This document shows positions 34,831 through 45,599 of a stretch of DNA of 64,000 nucleotides, piece after piece. The stretch spans positions 1 to 64,000 of the forward strand of contig JAGVSM010003016.1 of the NCBI GenBank assembly GCA_022494885.1, in the 5' to 3' direction. The translations under genes and the position numbers were made by a program. The stretch is from Micrasema longulum (lineage: Eukaryota; Arthropoda; Insecta; Trichoptera; Brachycentridae). Each line of letters starts with the position of its first letter. The first letter of the stretch is position 1. Under the pieces are notes generated by a model. That model was not told the DNA's origin. It was given only the letters and a program-made list of their open reading frames with translations, and did no database searches.

Positions 34831-35629
34831 AAAGTATCTATTAATTTTGAAGTAGATGTTTTACAGTAAAACTGTTCTTTTTTATAGATCAGATATACTA
34901 TTTATATCGAAAAACCGCTGATGACTGCGATTAAAAATATAAAACCGGCATTTAAAAGGTTGAAATACAAATGTAAAATATCTTCATATTGATAAATAAT
35001 AAATAACTGTGTAAACAGCATATAAAATTTATTCAAATTCTATACACACGCATTCCAAAATAACGACCCAGTATCAAAACAAAACAAAAACTTCAAAAAT
35101 GTGTTTAAGGCTAACTAATATATTAAATACATGATTCTAGGAATAGAAGATAGCTATCAGAGCTTTATGGATTCGTCCTGAAGATAAGATCGCATCAGGA
35201 TATTCAGTATTAGTGAAGGGATCCAATGTTCCTTGTACCGAAGGACACCATAACCTCATTCTTCCTTAAGCCTGTAGTCTGATAAAAAGTTAGTCATTTT
35301 AAAACACTGTTTTTTTTTTTGTTAAAAATTATACTTTAAAGTTTTATATTACTAAAATATAATTACTTTTCGACTGGAGATTACGCTTCATAAAATTTAG
35401 ATCAAACGTTTATCAAATTTGTTTAAATAATTTAATGACAATAAATTGAAAATTAGAACACAGAGAGCAATTTTTTTTTGTTTTTAAGAAGAAATGCAAG
35501 CATTTTAAGTTCCATAAATGTTGTGGTATTTTTTTCTTTATAATGCGTAAAATTATGGCTTCGTTCGTCTAATCATCGTTTTAAAAAAAATAAAACAGTT
35601 AAACTGATTTTTTTAATCACATTATTTTG
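34831..35629. other. AT-rich DNA, nothing recognised
   Basis: No supportable gene. A short block at 35150-35280 is more balanced in composition. Confidence 0.4.
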
Positions 35630-35870
35630 AGAAAACAGCGTTTACCATGCAAGAGATCTCGGGTTCGATTCCCGACATGGTTGATATGAAATGTTTATTC
35701 AAAAAGGTGTTTTTAAACTAGAATATTTCATAGTCCCTGGAGAGTAAGACTGATCATCTTACCTTCATGTAACCAAAATGATCAAGATACGCTGCAATTA
35801 ATAAAGCAATTCAGTGTCTAATAATTGTCAATCTGTACCATGGGGAATTGGACGATATGTGTGAAATGAG
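35630..35870 (+). repeat. SINE-3, copy 3
   Basis: GCGTTTACCATGCAAGAGAT, CGGGTTCGATTCCCG (perfect B-box), GAATATTTCATAGTCCCTGG, ACTGATCATCTTACCTTCAT. The head is cut on its 5' side and the leader is missing. Confidence 0.75.
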
Positions 35871-36095
35871 CCTAAGACCCCAGTGCCAATCATTACCAGC
35901 TTTATTTTTTATTTTTTTATTTAACTTTTTGTACAAAATGTTATTTGTACATTGGCGGGCTTATTGCCAAATGGTAATTTCTTCCATCCAACCAATAAAA
36001 TAAAAGTTTTATTTTTATAATTCAAGTTACAGAACATATTCATTAGAAAAAAAAGATTAAAAAGCTAAAGACATATAAAAATAGAAATAAACGTT

Positions 36096-36216
36096 AAAGG
36101 AATCAATTCATTAGTTACGTAAACCTTGACAAAGAAGCTTGTTTGCTTTGAAACCGATCGGTGAAAAATAAAAATTAGTGGTTAAAAACAAAGTTGTTTT
36201 ATTTATTTTATTTTAA
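36096..36216 (+). mobile_element. 121-bp Penelope-like tail inserted in LB, 9-bp TSD
   Basis: Flanked by ATAAACGTT at 36087-36095 and 36217-36225. It contains a decayed hammerhead-like motif and ends in a TTTATTTATTTTATTTT tail. It appears to be a heavily 5'-truncated element whose 3' end is built like that of the Penelope-like remnant at 13355-13960. Confidence 0.55.
36124..36163 (+). ncRNA. Degenerate hammerhead motif HHR-6
   Basis: CCTTGACAA (box 1 with C3 to U and G8 to A), one extra A, GAAGC TTGTTT GCTTT (5-bp stem II), GAA, palindrome ACCGATCGGT, G. The order equals the other motifs, but the box-1 changes, the disallowed G at the cleavage position and the lack of a stem-I partner say it is inactive. 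Confidence 0.4.
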
Positions 36217-36764
36217 TATAAACGTTTTTGTTTATAAATTATCTTAAATCAAAACTATTGCTCAGTGGGAAAGGGGAAAAAATAGGAAAAGGTAAAGGAA
36301 GAGAGATTAAGGAAGAGAAAGGAGATGTTTCTTCAGACGTGATTTAAACTAGACTTCAGAGTTTATATCGCGTTTTAATATATATATACTGGTACGTTTT
36401 CAGTAAAACTCATTATTTAAATAATAGGTCATCCCTTTTCTTGGAAATATATCCTTTATGGTACACATGATTATTTTTTTCTCATGAACTAAAACACGAG
36501 TAAAACGGTATTTAATTAAAACTGCTTTTACCATATTTTTTTTATTCTTAACCGCATTATCACAATCAATTTCGATTAAAACAAAAAATATATTTTTTTT
36601 GGGATTCTGAAGACTTTTCAACCTTTAAATGTGTAAAAAAATACATTTTGTTCTGCCAAGATATGGGTTGCTATGTTTGTTTTCATTGAGAATAATCCTG
36701 CTGACAATACATGTTTCAATTGTTTTTCCTTATTTTTAAACTGTCATGAAATTCAATAACTAAT

Positions 36765-37315
36765 TTGGATTACACTAGTGTTTCAGAGAAAATCAAAACA
36801 AAATTGTGTTTTCATGAAACAGTAAAGTTCAAAAGTTTAAAAACCTTCGCAACTTGTATTTCCAAACCCTTTAAAAAAACAAATACATTGAAAACTTTAT
36901 ACAACACTTTTGTACGCAGTAACTTGGAGTTTGCAGCCATTGTGTGGAGCCCACAATACATAACAAACATAGTTTTTTTTTTAATACCTTGGCCTCCGTG
37001 GTGTAGTGGTCAAGACGCTTGACTAACACACAGAAGGTTCCGGGTTCGATTCCCGGTGAGAACACAAAAATTAAAATGTAATTTTTCTCAAGCCTGGGTA
37101 TACCGTGATGTAATTCACCACTGTAATTGGGCCTCCTGGCCTGTTGTGGTGCAAAATATAAAAAAATATCTCCTTATCTCTTCTTATTATAAAAACAATG
37201 AAACTTTTTGCACTTACAGCCTACTAAACAAAATTGATTTTTTACCCTTGAAAATAGACGCACAATATTTAAATTATGCTATTGATATGAATTATTCAAA
37301 AATAAAGTAGATTAT
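36765..37315 (+). pseudogene. Jockey-like LINE fragment split by SINE-1
   Basis: Before the SINE the frame reads KPFKKTNTLKTLYNTFVRSN, LEFAAIVWSPQYITNI, the post-RT segment of Jockey-like LINEs. After the SINE it resumes as IKKYLLISSYYKNNETFCTY and SLLNKIDFLPLKIDAQYLNY, which matches the FLxYLxYKxxxxxYxxLLxxxxLxxLxxRRxxLxL part that normally follows. The two ORFs therefore belong to one element interrupted at 36991. Confidence 0.75.
36991..37166 (+). repeat. SINE-1, copy 2 (complete)
   Basis: tRNA-like head GGCCTCCGTGGTGTAGTGGT (A-box), CGGGTTCGATTCCCGGTGAG (B-box), then AATTTTTCTCAAGCCTGGGT, GATGTAATTCACCACTGTAA and CTCCTGGCCTGTTGTGGTGC before an A-rich tail. About 175 bp. Pol III-type internal promoter. 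Confidence 0.9.
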
Positions 37316-37359
37316 TTTAATCTACTCTCCAAAATCAATCTTAATGTTCCGCGTGAGAA

Positions 37360-37790
37360 GAAATAAGTATTTATTCCATCTGCCAGTCTGTAGCACTAAC
37401 TATGCACAACACTCTTTCCTCTGTCGTTCTTGCTCTAACTACAATGCTTTTTTTCATCTATTGATGTATTTAACACGCCCCTTAATTTATCAAAAAATAA
37501 ATTAAAAAATAAATTAAGACTCATTCTTTCTGGCTGTGATACGATCCCACTTGCTATTTAATGATGCTCACACTTATTCACACCTGAACACTTACTCTCA
37601 CACAAATACACACAAACACACCTCTACATTTACTCTCATACAAATACACATAAACACACCCTTTTGTTGTACCACAATTTAATAAGTCAGATTTTTATTT
37701 AGATACTTCGCTGGTCTGTCTTCAAACCGCATCTTTTTATGTTATTATATCATTGTCGACTGTTTGTTTCTGAAATAAATAAATATAATA
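37360..37790 (+). repeat. Repeat G (copy 2), probable LINE 3' UTR
   Basis: The first 120 bp match 23155-23275. At 37565-37665 a ~42-bp unit (ACTCTCACACAAATACACAC and onward) is tandemly repeated about twice. The end has AATAAATAAATATAAT, as in LINE tails. Confidence 0.5.
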
Positions 37791-38539
37791 TAGTATTTTT
37801 CAATCAGTCGGTGTTCATGTTCATACGACAGAAATTAATATACTCGGCAGTTATCACGACTGTAAATGAATAATATAAATCACTCAACTCAGAAACTTCG
37901 AGACTTGACCCCGAGTGATCACGGGTGATAATAAGAGACTGTTTCGTGATAATGGCATTGACGATAGCTTCAATTTGTGTGGACCGTAATAATAAAGTCG
38001 ACGCTTATAAATTTGTCCACCGCCACCGACACAAACATATTCGGACTAACACGAACCTACGATGGAGTAGATTGTAGTCAATACGTAAGAGCATTAGGGC
38101 AAGCTTTATCGGAAATGATCGGGCCGGCCATTAGTCACTGATAGTCCGCCATATTAATTGTTAAAAGACCAAAAACTATCGAATTCCTCGCCGGCAGATA
38201 GTGGTATCGGCGGTGTCCGGCGAAGCAGATAAGGCCGTAATGACGCGCCAGGGGACGCGGACTGCGGACGATCGAACCTGCCGGGTCTGCTTCTGCTGGT
38301 CTCGCTCTCCTACTCTGGACACACTTGCCAGCTGATTAAGGCTAATCGTCATTATTATTGCCATCGATCGGGAGAGTTATTGTTATTGCTCGTCTCGTGG
38401 GCTTATATCTAATGAGATACTTAGTACACTCACCTGTCCCCGGCATTAACTGCGGACCAACCTTGATTACATCACGGGTGAGTCAATAATATGCAGATCA
38501 AATGTGTCACGAAATACTTGAATTAATGATGGAATCTGC
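37791..38539. other. Largest GC-richer, repeat-free block
   Basis: Around 37900-38470 the DNA is more balanced and no segment recurs in the window. It contains several GATA-type sites (AGATAAGG, AGATAGTGG), CCATTAGTCACTG and GCCGGCAGATAGTGGTATCG. A 62-codon minus ORF is not recognisable. A host enhancer or exon is possible. Confidence 0.35.
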
Positions 38540-39190
38540 GACAAATTAAGGTACTGGCTTAAGGTCATTTATGAAATCAAAAGCATACTACCTTTCAAAA
38601 CGTTAAGATACATATAAACCTCGCTCATTGAATCGATTATATCTTACGGAGTGCGAGTCTGGGGGTCTCACTTTCCAGTCTCATCTAGGTAAAATTTATG
38701 ATATTCAGGTGAGACTGTTAAAGGGTGTAACATATGGGCGAAGGTGTACATTTTAAATTCTGTAATGTCCTGCCGGTAAAACAACTTTGTGACTTCAAAT
38801 TGACTGTAGATCCGGAATATAAAAAAAAGAGTTTCTCCCACTCACAACACTAGATTAGAGACTAAGGGCTCCCTGATCGTTCCCCGAATTACAAATTACT
38901 TCGGAGAGCGAACATAAAATTGTGTTATTCAAGGTTGTTCAATGATCTCGCACAAACCATCATTAACATGAAAGATCTTCGAATTAAAAAAAAAAGAACT
39001 GAAGAAATATCTTCTAAATACTTAATTCCTGTTAATAAATAAATTTGTATATTAAAAATAAAATTATGTAAATTAAACCTATCATTAAAAAAATGTGTCC
39101 CACCAAAAAGTCTTTACACTTAGTGGATAACAAATTGTTATATGTATTTTATTTATTTTAATAAACGCTGCTCTGCAGCACTGAAACTGA
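38540..39190 (+). pseudogene. LINE 3' end, family LC (copy 2)
   Basis: With frameshifts the plus strand reads TSLIESIISYGVRVWGSHFP, then HNTRLETKGSLIVPRITNYF, GERT and KKKELKKYLLNT, the typical post-RT end of a Jockey-like ORF2. The 3' UTR follows (AATGTGTCCCACCAAAAAGT, AACGCTGCTCTGCAGCACTG) and is shared with the minus-strand copy at 21925-22185. Confidence 0.75.
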
Positions 39191-41039
39191 AATTAATACC
39201 GTGTTTCTTCAAGTATCCAATGATGACATAATTGAACATTATCCGTTAAATTTTACAATGTGAGTTTCCTAAGAGTCGATGTTTATTTCTCCTAAACATT
39301 ATTAAATAACAACAATCCTTTTATTCGCTTCAACATCGTGGTGATTATCACGTAAAGTTGTCATTCTGGGTCCCAGAGTCAAAAAAGTATTTTCACCGAC
39401 AAGGAAAATTATCGTGACGTGGTATTTGCACTGAAATTAAATAACTAATATATTACATTACAACAATCAATCAATTGAACTTTTGATTTACATCCATATT
39501 GAAATTTAAGATTTATTTTAATAGCTGCAACTATTCAGAAGTTCTTGGTCAAAAATACATACTGTTTTCTTTATGTTGACTGTTGATCAATCTCAGTCAA
39601 AACAAAATGCTGAGCTAGTGCTCGTACATGTTCGCTTTAAAAAGTTCTTTTATTTCACTATTAACCTACAAGTCTGAGAACGGACGCAGCAGCCTCCTAA
39701 AACGATGTTTTTTGTACTGGCCGGCGATAGGGTATCCCGGAGGCATCTATAAATGTCCACATGCTCTACTTAGGAGCGGATATGAAAAAGAAGAAGAGCT
39801 GATTATTGATAGAATCATAATTGATTCGCTGACGATGCGCATTTAATATCCATAGACACATTTCGGTGTTTTTGAAGGTTAAACACAAATTTCATGCTGG
39901 GCTATATCCTCAGCCTCAAAATTAAAGTCTGGAAACCGTCGTTAATATATTATCTGTTAATTACTGATGGTGAAGATAATTCCAGTCTGGTGTTATCTTA
40001 CAAGGTTAATTGGCCAAAGAACACCTTCCTTCTTTAATTAAGTATTCGTCTTAGGAAACGTAGAAACGAAACCGGATTTACAAACTGCATAAATTTTATT
40101 AAAACGTTATATTTTACCTGAGTTAGATGATTACGGACCACAATCACACGATCGTTATAATATAATTCAAAGTTTCAAGATATGAACAGATAAGCAATAA
40201 ACATAGTTAGTGGATTTGGTTGCTTCAGAAACATTACATTGTTTGTTATTTTCTACAATTTAAATTTTGCTTTGAAAAATTTGATTAATATTTCATTTAT
40301 TACCTACTAATTACACAGAATGAAGTATAAACCAGATATGCCACATTTATTCAAATACATTAAGTAAGTATATAAATATAAGACAACTCCATATCAATAT
40401 TTGAGTATTCAGTAAAACATATTAATGATTATCTTTAAAATCAGATTTTTACTTATACACAAAAACATCTATTTATAGTTAAAATTAATATTTAAATGCA
40501 ATAAATATTGAAGAATAAAATATATCGAAGGAGTTGAACTTGATATTTATTTATTTATTATACGGCACAAGTGTATTTTGCATTATAAAATTTAACATTA
40601 TTATGAGTTCGGTTATATAAAAATAAAAAACAATATTGAAACATTGATATATAAAAATAAAAATAACAAGAAAAATATATATCCATATCGCTAGCCCAAA
40701 GCAACAGTGAGATATCTCTGAAGAACATGTTTTAAGATAATCGGAGTTTGAGATGTGCAAAGAGTCTGACTGAATTAAATTATTTGAGGTAGATTATGAA
40801 TACTGTATTTTCACATAGGTTAACTATCTAACTTCAATATTTTATTTTTTGGAAACATTCATTCATTAACATATCTGTATGTGTATCTCAAAATTTGAAA
40901 TTTCGGGTTTATCTCACTGTTGCTTTGGGGCAGCGATATATGTATGCAAAAAAATATTAAAAAGTCGGTATATTATGAACATAAAATGAGTTAACATATT
41001 ATGTGATGATGTAATAACTTATATTTCCATATAAGTTAT
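39191..41039. other. Mostly unassigned; repeat piece at 39665-39790
   Basis: 39665-39790 (GAACGGACGCAGCAGCCTCC and TGTCCACATGCTC) resembles 25205-25310 and is probably an RTE-type 3' end. Otherwise AT-rich with no gene. Near 41005-41050 a block TAACTTATATTTCCATATAA precedes the duplicated segment and resembles 41937-41975. Confidence 0.4.
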
Positions 41040-41462
41040 TAATTTAAAATATAATTCTTGTATTAATTTTAGGTTTAATTTTTTTTTAATCTTGGGTACA
41101 GGGGAAAAAAAATATATTAAGCCAAATGTGTTAGTATTATAAATGTTTGTAAAAGGCAGATTTGCCGTTTGTGTTGACAAAATAAAAATAATAAAATAAA
41201 ATAACACCCCGCAGTGCTGTTTAGTTTTCAAAATATTAAGAGGTTTGTACTCTCCTGTATTATTTTTGTAAATTCCAGTTGGGCGTATTGTAAAATAAAA
41301 ATTTAAAAAGTAGGAAAACTACCGTATCTTCCTCCTCAAGCTGAAATTCACACATAACAGAATCCCGGACATGGATTCTGAACAAGCGAAAACGATTACA
41401 GCAGCGTCCAATCTTATTAACACTTGTTGTAAAGAAACGTTTTTTTTAATATATTTATTAAC

Positions 41463-41690
41463 ATATTACTACAGCGATGAAGAACATTTCAGGTAATATA
41501 GAAGTCTAGGCATCTATAGGGCTTATGATCTGTCATTGTCTGGTTTAAGTGGCCACTTTCCGCACTGTGTAACATTCACCATTCTGCCCACATTTGAACA
41601 TCTACATTCCTTCAATTCTTTCATCTGTGGATGTTTGTGAAGTTAAAGAGCTGAAACTTTTATTTAGGCGGGTGAGATTCATCTAGATCC
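41463..41690. repeat. IR-A, copy 6 (inside duplicated block)
   Basis: AACATATTACTACAGCGATG, AGGTAATATAGAAGTCTAGG, CAGGGCTT-like ATAGGGCTTATGATCTGTCA, TAAGTGGCCACTTTCCGCAC and GGCGGGTGAGATTCATCTAG. The right arm is missing. Confidence 0.7.
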
Positions 41691-42008
41691 ATAAGTACTA
41701 GATATTTTCCCCGCGCTGCTCTAAACTGTTATTTAGAAACAGTTTCACAAAACAAAAGCTGCTACTGCTACATGTTTTAAATAACCGGCACGTCAGTCTC
41801 TACTATGCACCCAGTACTGTAGTAGAATATATTATTTATATGTTACTAATTAATTTAATGTTACTGTTAATAATGTACATAACATATTTCATTTAAATTA
41901 TTTATTGACAATTCTTGATGGAATTCCATTATAATAATGTAATAACTTTTATTTGCATATAAGTTAATAATTTAAAAAGTACTTGATACACTTCCACTTA
42001 TTTATTTT

Positions 42009-42054
42009 GACCAATTAGCGCTTTCACCCTCTAATGAGCATCTTCAGACGGGTG
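42009..42054 (-). ncRNA. Hammerhead ribozyme motif HHR-2
   Basis: Minus strand: CACCCGT, CTGAAGA (box 1), T, GCTC ATTAGA GGGT (stem II with one mismatch), GAA, palindrome AGCGCU, A, ATTGGTC. Stem I (ACCCGU with AUUGGU) has one mismatch. This is a slightly more decayed sister of HHR-3 at 58489-58535, at the end of the duplicated block. Confidence 0.6.
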
Positions 42055-42949
42055 AATATTATACAGTGTAAGGGTAATTTATATAAAACTAAATATTATA
42101 TTAAGTGTAGGTACATTTAAAAATAAGTTGAAAAATATATAATACGCAATATTGCAATGGAACAGAGTTAGACAAATTATTGAAACATGTCTTGGCGGCG
42201 GTGTACTTTAAGAAAATATTCTATTATTTGAAATATATTTATTGTTTTATTACAATGTACAGGGTCTAACTAAGGGGGCTAATAAGGGTGAGTTTTTTAA
42301 TTCTATTTGCTGATTTATTAAAATCAGATAGAATTTAAAAACTATTTTATTACATCATTACAATGGAATTCCATCAAGAATTGTCAATAAATAAATTAAA
42401 TGAAATAACATATTATGTATTGTATTCATTGAATCGGCTTTTACACTGTGGAATAAACATAATTTTATTTATAAAAAAACACTTTGTTAAACACCTGAAT
42501 TTTTTTGAGCATTTCTGTATAGTATTGAAAAGGACAGATGCTTCCATTTGCAGGTGTAGTTTATAACCTTAGATGTAGGAAGTAAAAGTTAAGAGAAGGT
42601 CAGTGATTTCAGAAAATGTAAAACTTCGGTCAAAATGTACCGTTATATTTGATTGGGTATCAACATAAATAGTTGGAAAATTATTAATTACTTCCTTACT
42701 CCGTACTTAGCATCCCCCATTATAACATTAGTATGTAACTAGTGTTACAAGTACACTCCATACGTCCATATATAGTAAATCAATTATTTGTCCCATTCAA
42801 ACCAAATCAATTAAAACTTTAAATAAAACAGAAGGAAGAAACAAATTATTATTCAATAATTATGACCCACAAACATCGGGGCCAAGTAATTTCCCAATTA
42901 AGATAGTCATCATGATCGCATGTCTAAAGGTGACATTACTATCTTGTCA
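42055..42949. other. AT-rich DNA with a long inverted repeat arm
   Basis: The segment 42348-42412 is the reverse complement of 41878-41945 (ATTGACAATTCTTGATGGAA, TTCCATT), giving ~65-bp arms about 400 bp apart that enclose HHR-2. A 67-codon ORF over the arm is a by-product. Confidence 0.6.
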
Positions 42950-43015
42950 CCCACGTGGCCACGTGGTCACTGGACACGTGGGCACGTGGGCACGTGGTCA
43001 CCGGGGACGTGGCCT
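42950..43015 (+). repeat. CACGTG minisatellite
   Basis: Five perfect CACGTG hexamers start at 42952, 42960, 42975, 42983 and 42991, a sixth is degenerate (GACGTG, 43006). Units of 8 bp (CACGTGGG/CACGTGGC) and 15 bp (CACGTGGTCACTGGA, CACGTGGTCACCGGG) alternate. CACGTG is the palindromic E-box bound by bHLH factors such as CLOCK/CYCLE, MYC/MAX or USF. Confidence 0.85.
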
Positions 43016-44258
43016 TCTCCGATGGAAGCAATGTAAATATTAAAATAGAGAAGTGAAATACCACATTGTAAAACGAGGCTAGCACAGAGACATGCGTATT
43101 TTATTGGCCCAATTTTTTTCAATTCTTTTTTTAGGTTTTTTTTTTTTTACTTTCAAAATTTTCCTTTTTTTAAAGAACACGCACTATCTTGAGTTCAGAC
43201 TAAAGATAATAATTCTTTTTTTTCTATGATATAATTTTGTTGCTCTTTAGTAATACGGAATATTTACATGTTTTTTTTGTATTTTTTATTTCCTTTTTTA
43301 ATTACTATTAAATAAAAGAGTACCTTATAATGTTTTACAGAATATTATCTTTTCTCTTTCTTATATTACACCAAAATATTATACCTCTCTATTTATTGTA
43401 GGAGCGAAAATTCATAAACATTTCTTGTATACCCACAAACAGGCCATGCCATTGTGTAATTTTTTGTTTACTATTTTTACTGTTAATATGTATTTCACTG
43501 CTATGTAATTATCGTTTATTTTTTTAATACTCTATTTTACCTCTCATGTATATTGTAAAAAAAATAACAAAAAAAAAAAAATTTAATTAGCCTCACAAAT
43601 CAATAAACAACTGGAATTTTTCAATACCATCAAACCCCTATCAAACCGCTCTTTAGTTCGTTTTTGTCTAACAGACCATTTATAACGAAATTGAGTTAAG
43701 TGTATAGGTGAGAAAATCTTTTTTTTAAATTCAAATGAAAAAAATATATATTGTTTTTGGGGTTTTCCAATTTGCAGATGATAATCAAATAAATGGAAAC
43801 ATCAGCGCAATCTAGAATGGGTAGAAACAATTTTAAATGGACTAAATAAGTCCGTAAATAAATAAATTCATAACAATGCTTGTACGAGTGAGCGTTAGTT
43901 ACAAATGATTATTTTACTGAAACAGTTGAAATCGTAACTAAACGAGTTAACGTTTCAGGAGTGTGTTAGAAAAAACGAATTGTTCGATTATTTGAAGAAC
44001 CGATAAAATCTTGAATTCGATATTTTGTTACTATTTTTATTTGTCGTAATGTAAAAATATTTTCCATCGTCAATGTGATATATAAGTTCTTTATCTGGCC
44101 ATTGGTAATCGTGGTTTTCAGTGTGACAAGGTCTTGTCCACCTCGGACTAGACTAGATCTTCTCTCGAAGCCTGATTTCTTTTCTTAGTTTTGTTTGATC
44201 GGAAATATTATATTGAGCGGTACCGTATGAGATCTGAGAAAGCACGGTGTGGAGTGGG
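43016..44258. other. AT-rich DNA, nothing firmly recognised
   Basis: 43120-43600 is T-rich and ends in an A-run (43557-43580), like the end of a LINE 3' UTR. No coding signal. Confidence 0.4.
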
Positions 44259-44260
44259 TA

Positions 44261-45598
44261 CAGTATTATGCAAATTAATGGAATAAAATTCCTTGTAATC
44301 ATAAAATGCGTTTTTTATTCATATTTTGAGTTACAGGTGACGTACAATCATTTTTTTTTTTTTGTTCAATGGGATTTATGTCTTTCTTCTGTTTTTATAA
44401 CAGCTCAAATACGCTTTGACATGGAATCAATTAAATTTTGGCAATTTCCATTTATGCTGTCATCTCAAAACCACATCTGAATAACAGATTCTATCATCTT
44501 AATCTTGGCGGTGCGGTCCAATTTTTGCATTCTATATTTACAAATCGTCCACAAATTTTCTACAGGGTTAAGGTCAGGTGAATTTTCAGGCCAGTCTAAA
44601 AGAGTTATCTTTTTATCATTGAAATACTTAAGCATAAACTTCGATACGTGACAAGGAACTAAGTCCTGTTGAAATACAGCCCCAACACAGACAACATTCA
44701 CTCAGTTCTGTACTCCAGTGCTGCTCCAATAGAGCTATATACATTAGGCTATTTATCATCCCTTCTATTGGTATCAAAGATTCGGTCCTCATATACGAAA
44801 AGCAGCCCAAAAACATCATTTAATGGCATATTTCACCGTTTGATCAATATGAGCCACAGTAAGTTTTTCATCCCCACTTTATCTAACAAATTTCGTGCGA
44901 TATCCTTTCACGAGAAAGTGGGCCTCATCTGAAAACAACATCTTCTTCTAGTCTTCTACAATCCATTTGGTATACTTTTTAGCCCAGATGAGCCTTTGCT
45001 TTATCATACGTGCCATTCAATGAGTATTCATCGTACTGTTGAGTCATGTATCATCACCCTAGTGGCTGCCAAATCTCGTTGAAGGTGAATGAATCTCGTA
45101 ACTTGTTTTTCTGGGGTTTAACTTACTATTTTTGATTAAAGATATTTAATCTCAGACACTAGTTTTCCGGTTTCTTCCACATTTCTCAATTTTCTTTGCT
45201 TGAACTGACCCTGTTTCTTTTTTCTGCTTAATAATCCCTCTGACTGCTTCCTGACTCACAAAACATTAATTTACAATCTCTTTCTGAGTCATTGATGTAT
45301 GCGAATTTAAGGTTATAATCTTTTCCCTTTTCCTCGGCGTGATATTCATGATTTAAAACAACTCATAAACACTGTTTAATATGCGAGCAATTTATAAAGT
45401 TAGTCCTTTATTGAGAAAATGTAAAAAAAAAACAACAGATATTACATCAACAAACACCAATATGAGCTCCCAAAAGATTAATGAACTGTAAGTCATAATT
45501 TTTGGCGCTAAACAACTGTCAAATTGACATATTATGAGTGTTGCTGTACATAAAAAATGACGAAAATTACTCTTATTCCATTAATTCCCACAATACTG
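44261..45598 (-). mobile_element. Tc1-like DNA transposon with intact ends
   Basis: Both ends read CAGTATTRTG followed by AATTAATGGAATAA: the left at 44261 (CAGTATTATGCAAATTAATG), the right as the reverse complement ending in CAATACTG at 45598. TA dinucleotides flank both sides (44259-44260, 45599-45600), the expected target duplication of Tc1/mariner elements. Total 1338 bp. The transposase inside is broken, so it can move only with help in trans. Confidence 0.9.
44465..45349 (-). pseudogene. Tc1-type transposase pseudogene
   Basis: Cut-and-paste DDE transposase, broken by stops and frameshifts. From its ATG (45349): MNITPRKREKIITLNS with TQKEIVN (N-terminal helix-turn-helix), ETGSVQAKKIEK, then RLIWAKKYTKWIVED, MLFSDEAHF (catalytic region 1, SDExHF aspartate), MMFLGCFSYM (usual MVWGCFS), IEGMINSLMYIALLEQ, VFQQDLVPCHVSKF (FQQDNAPCH, second aspartate present) and LLDWPENSPDLNPVENLWTI (with the final catalytic E in NPVENLW, so DD34E-type). 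About 295 codons against ~340 usual. No frame is open for more than about 80 codons. Confidence 0.9.
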
Positions 45599-45599
45599 T

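Larger units (their letters stand above)
35895..36365 (-). repeat. LINE 3' end, family LB (copy 2), interrupted
   Basis: On the minus strand: TTAAATCACGTCTGAAGAAA, CTCCTTTCTCTTCCTTAATC (end of ORF2), GAGCAATAGTTTTGATTTAA, TTCTGTAACTTGAATTATAA, and GAAATTACCATTTGGCAATA then GCCCGCCAATG. It closely matches the plus-strand copy at 52990-53415. The interval 36096-36216 is an insertion absent from the other copies. Confidence 0.8.
41040..42054. repeat. 1-kb duplicated block, copy 1
   Basis: Nearly collinear with 57510-58535: LINE 3' UTR (AATCTTGGGTACAGGGGAA, TTGTAAAAGGCAGATTTGCC, AATAAAATA repeats), then ACACCCCGCAGTGCTGTTTA, GTTGGGCGTATTGTAAAATA, TGGATTCTGAACAAGCGAAA, an IR-A copy (41463-41690), CTCTAAACTGTTATTTAGAA and TTTGACCAATTAGCGCTTTC. 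Because the shared part includes the nested IR-A copy, the block was duplicated after that insertion, or moves as one composite element. Confidence 0.85.

Noticed and set aside
36991..37062. tRNA gene (A and B boxes at 36991-37060, also 55825-55896, 59822-59893)
   Set aside because: The same tRNA-like head is followed by an identical 100-bp body and poly(A) at each locus, and the acceptor stem does not close. These are SINE heads, not tRNA genes.
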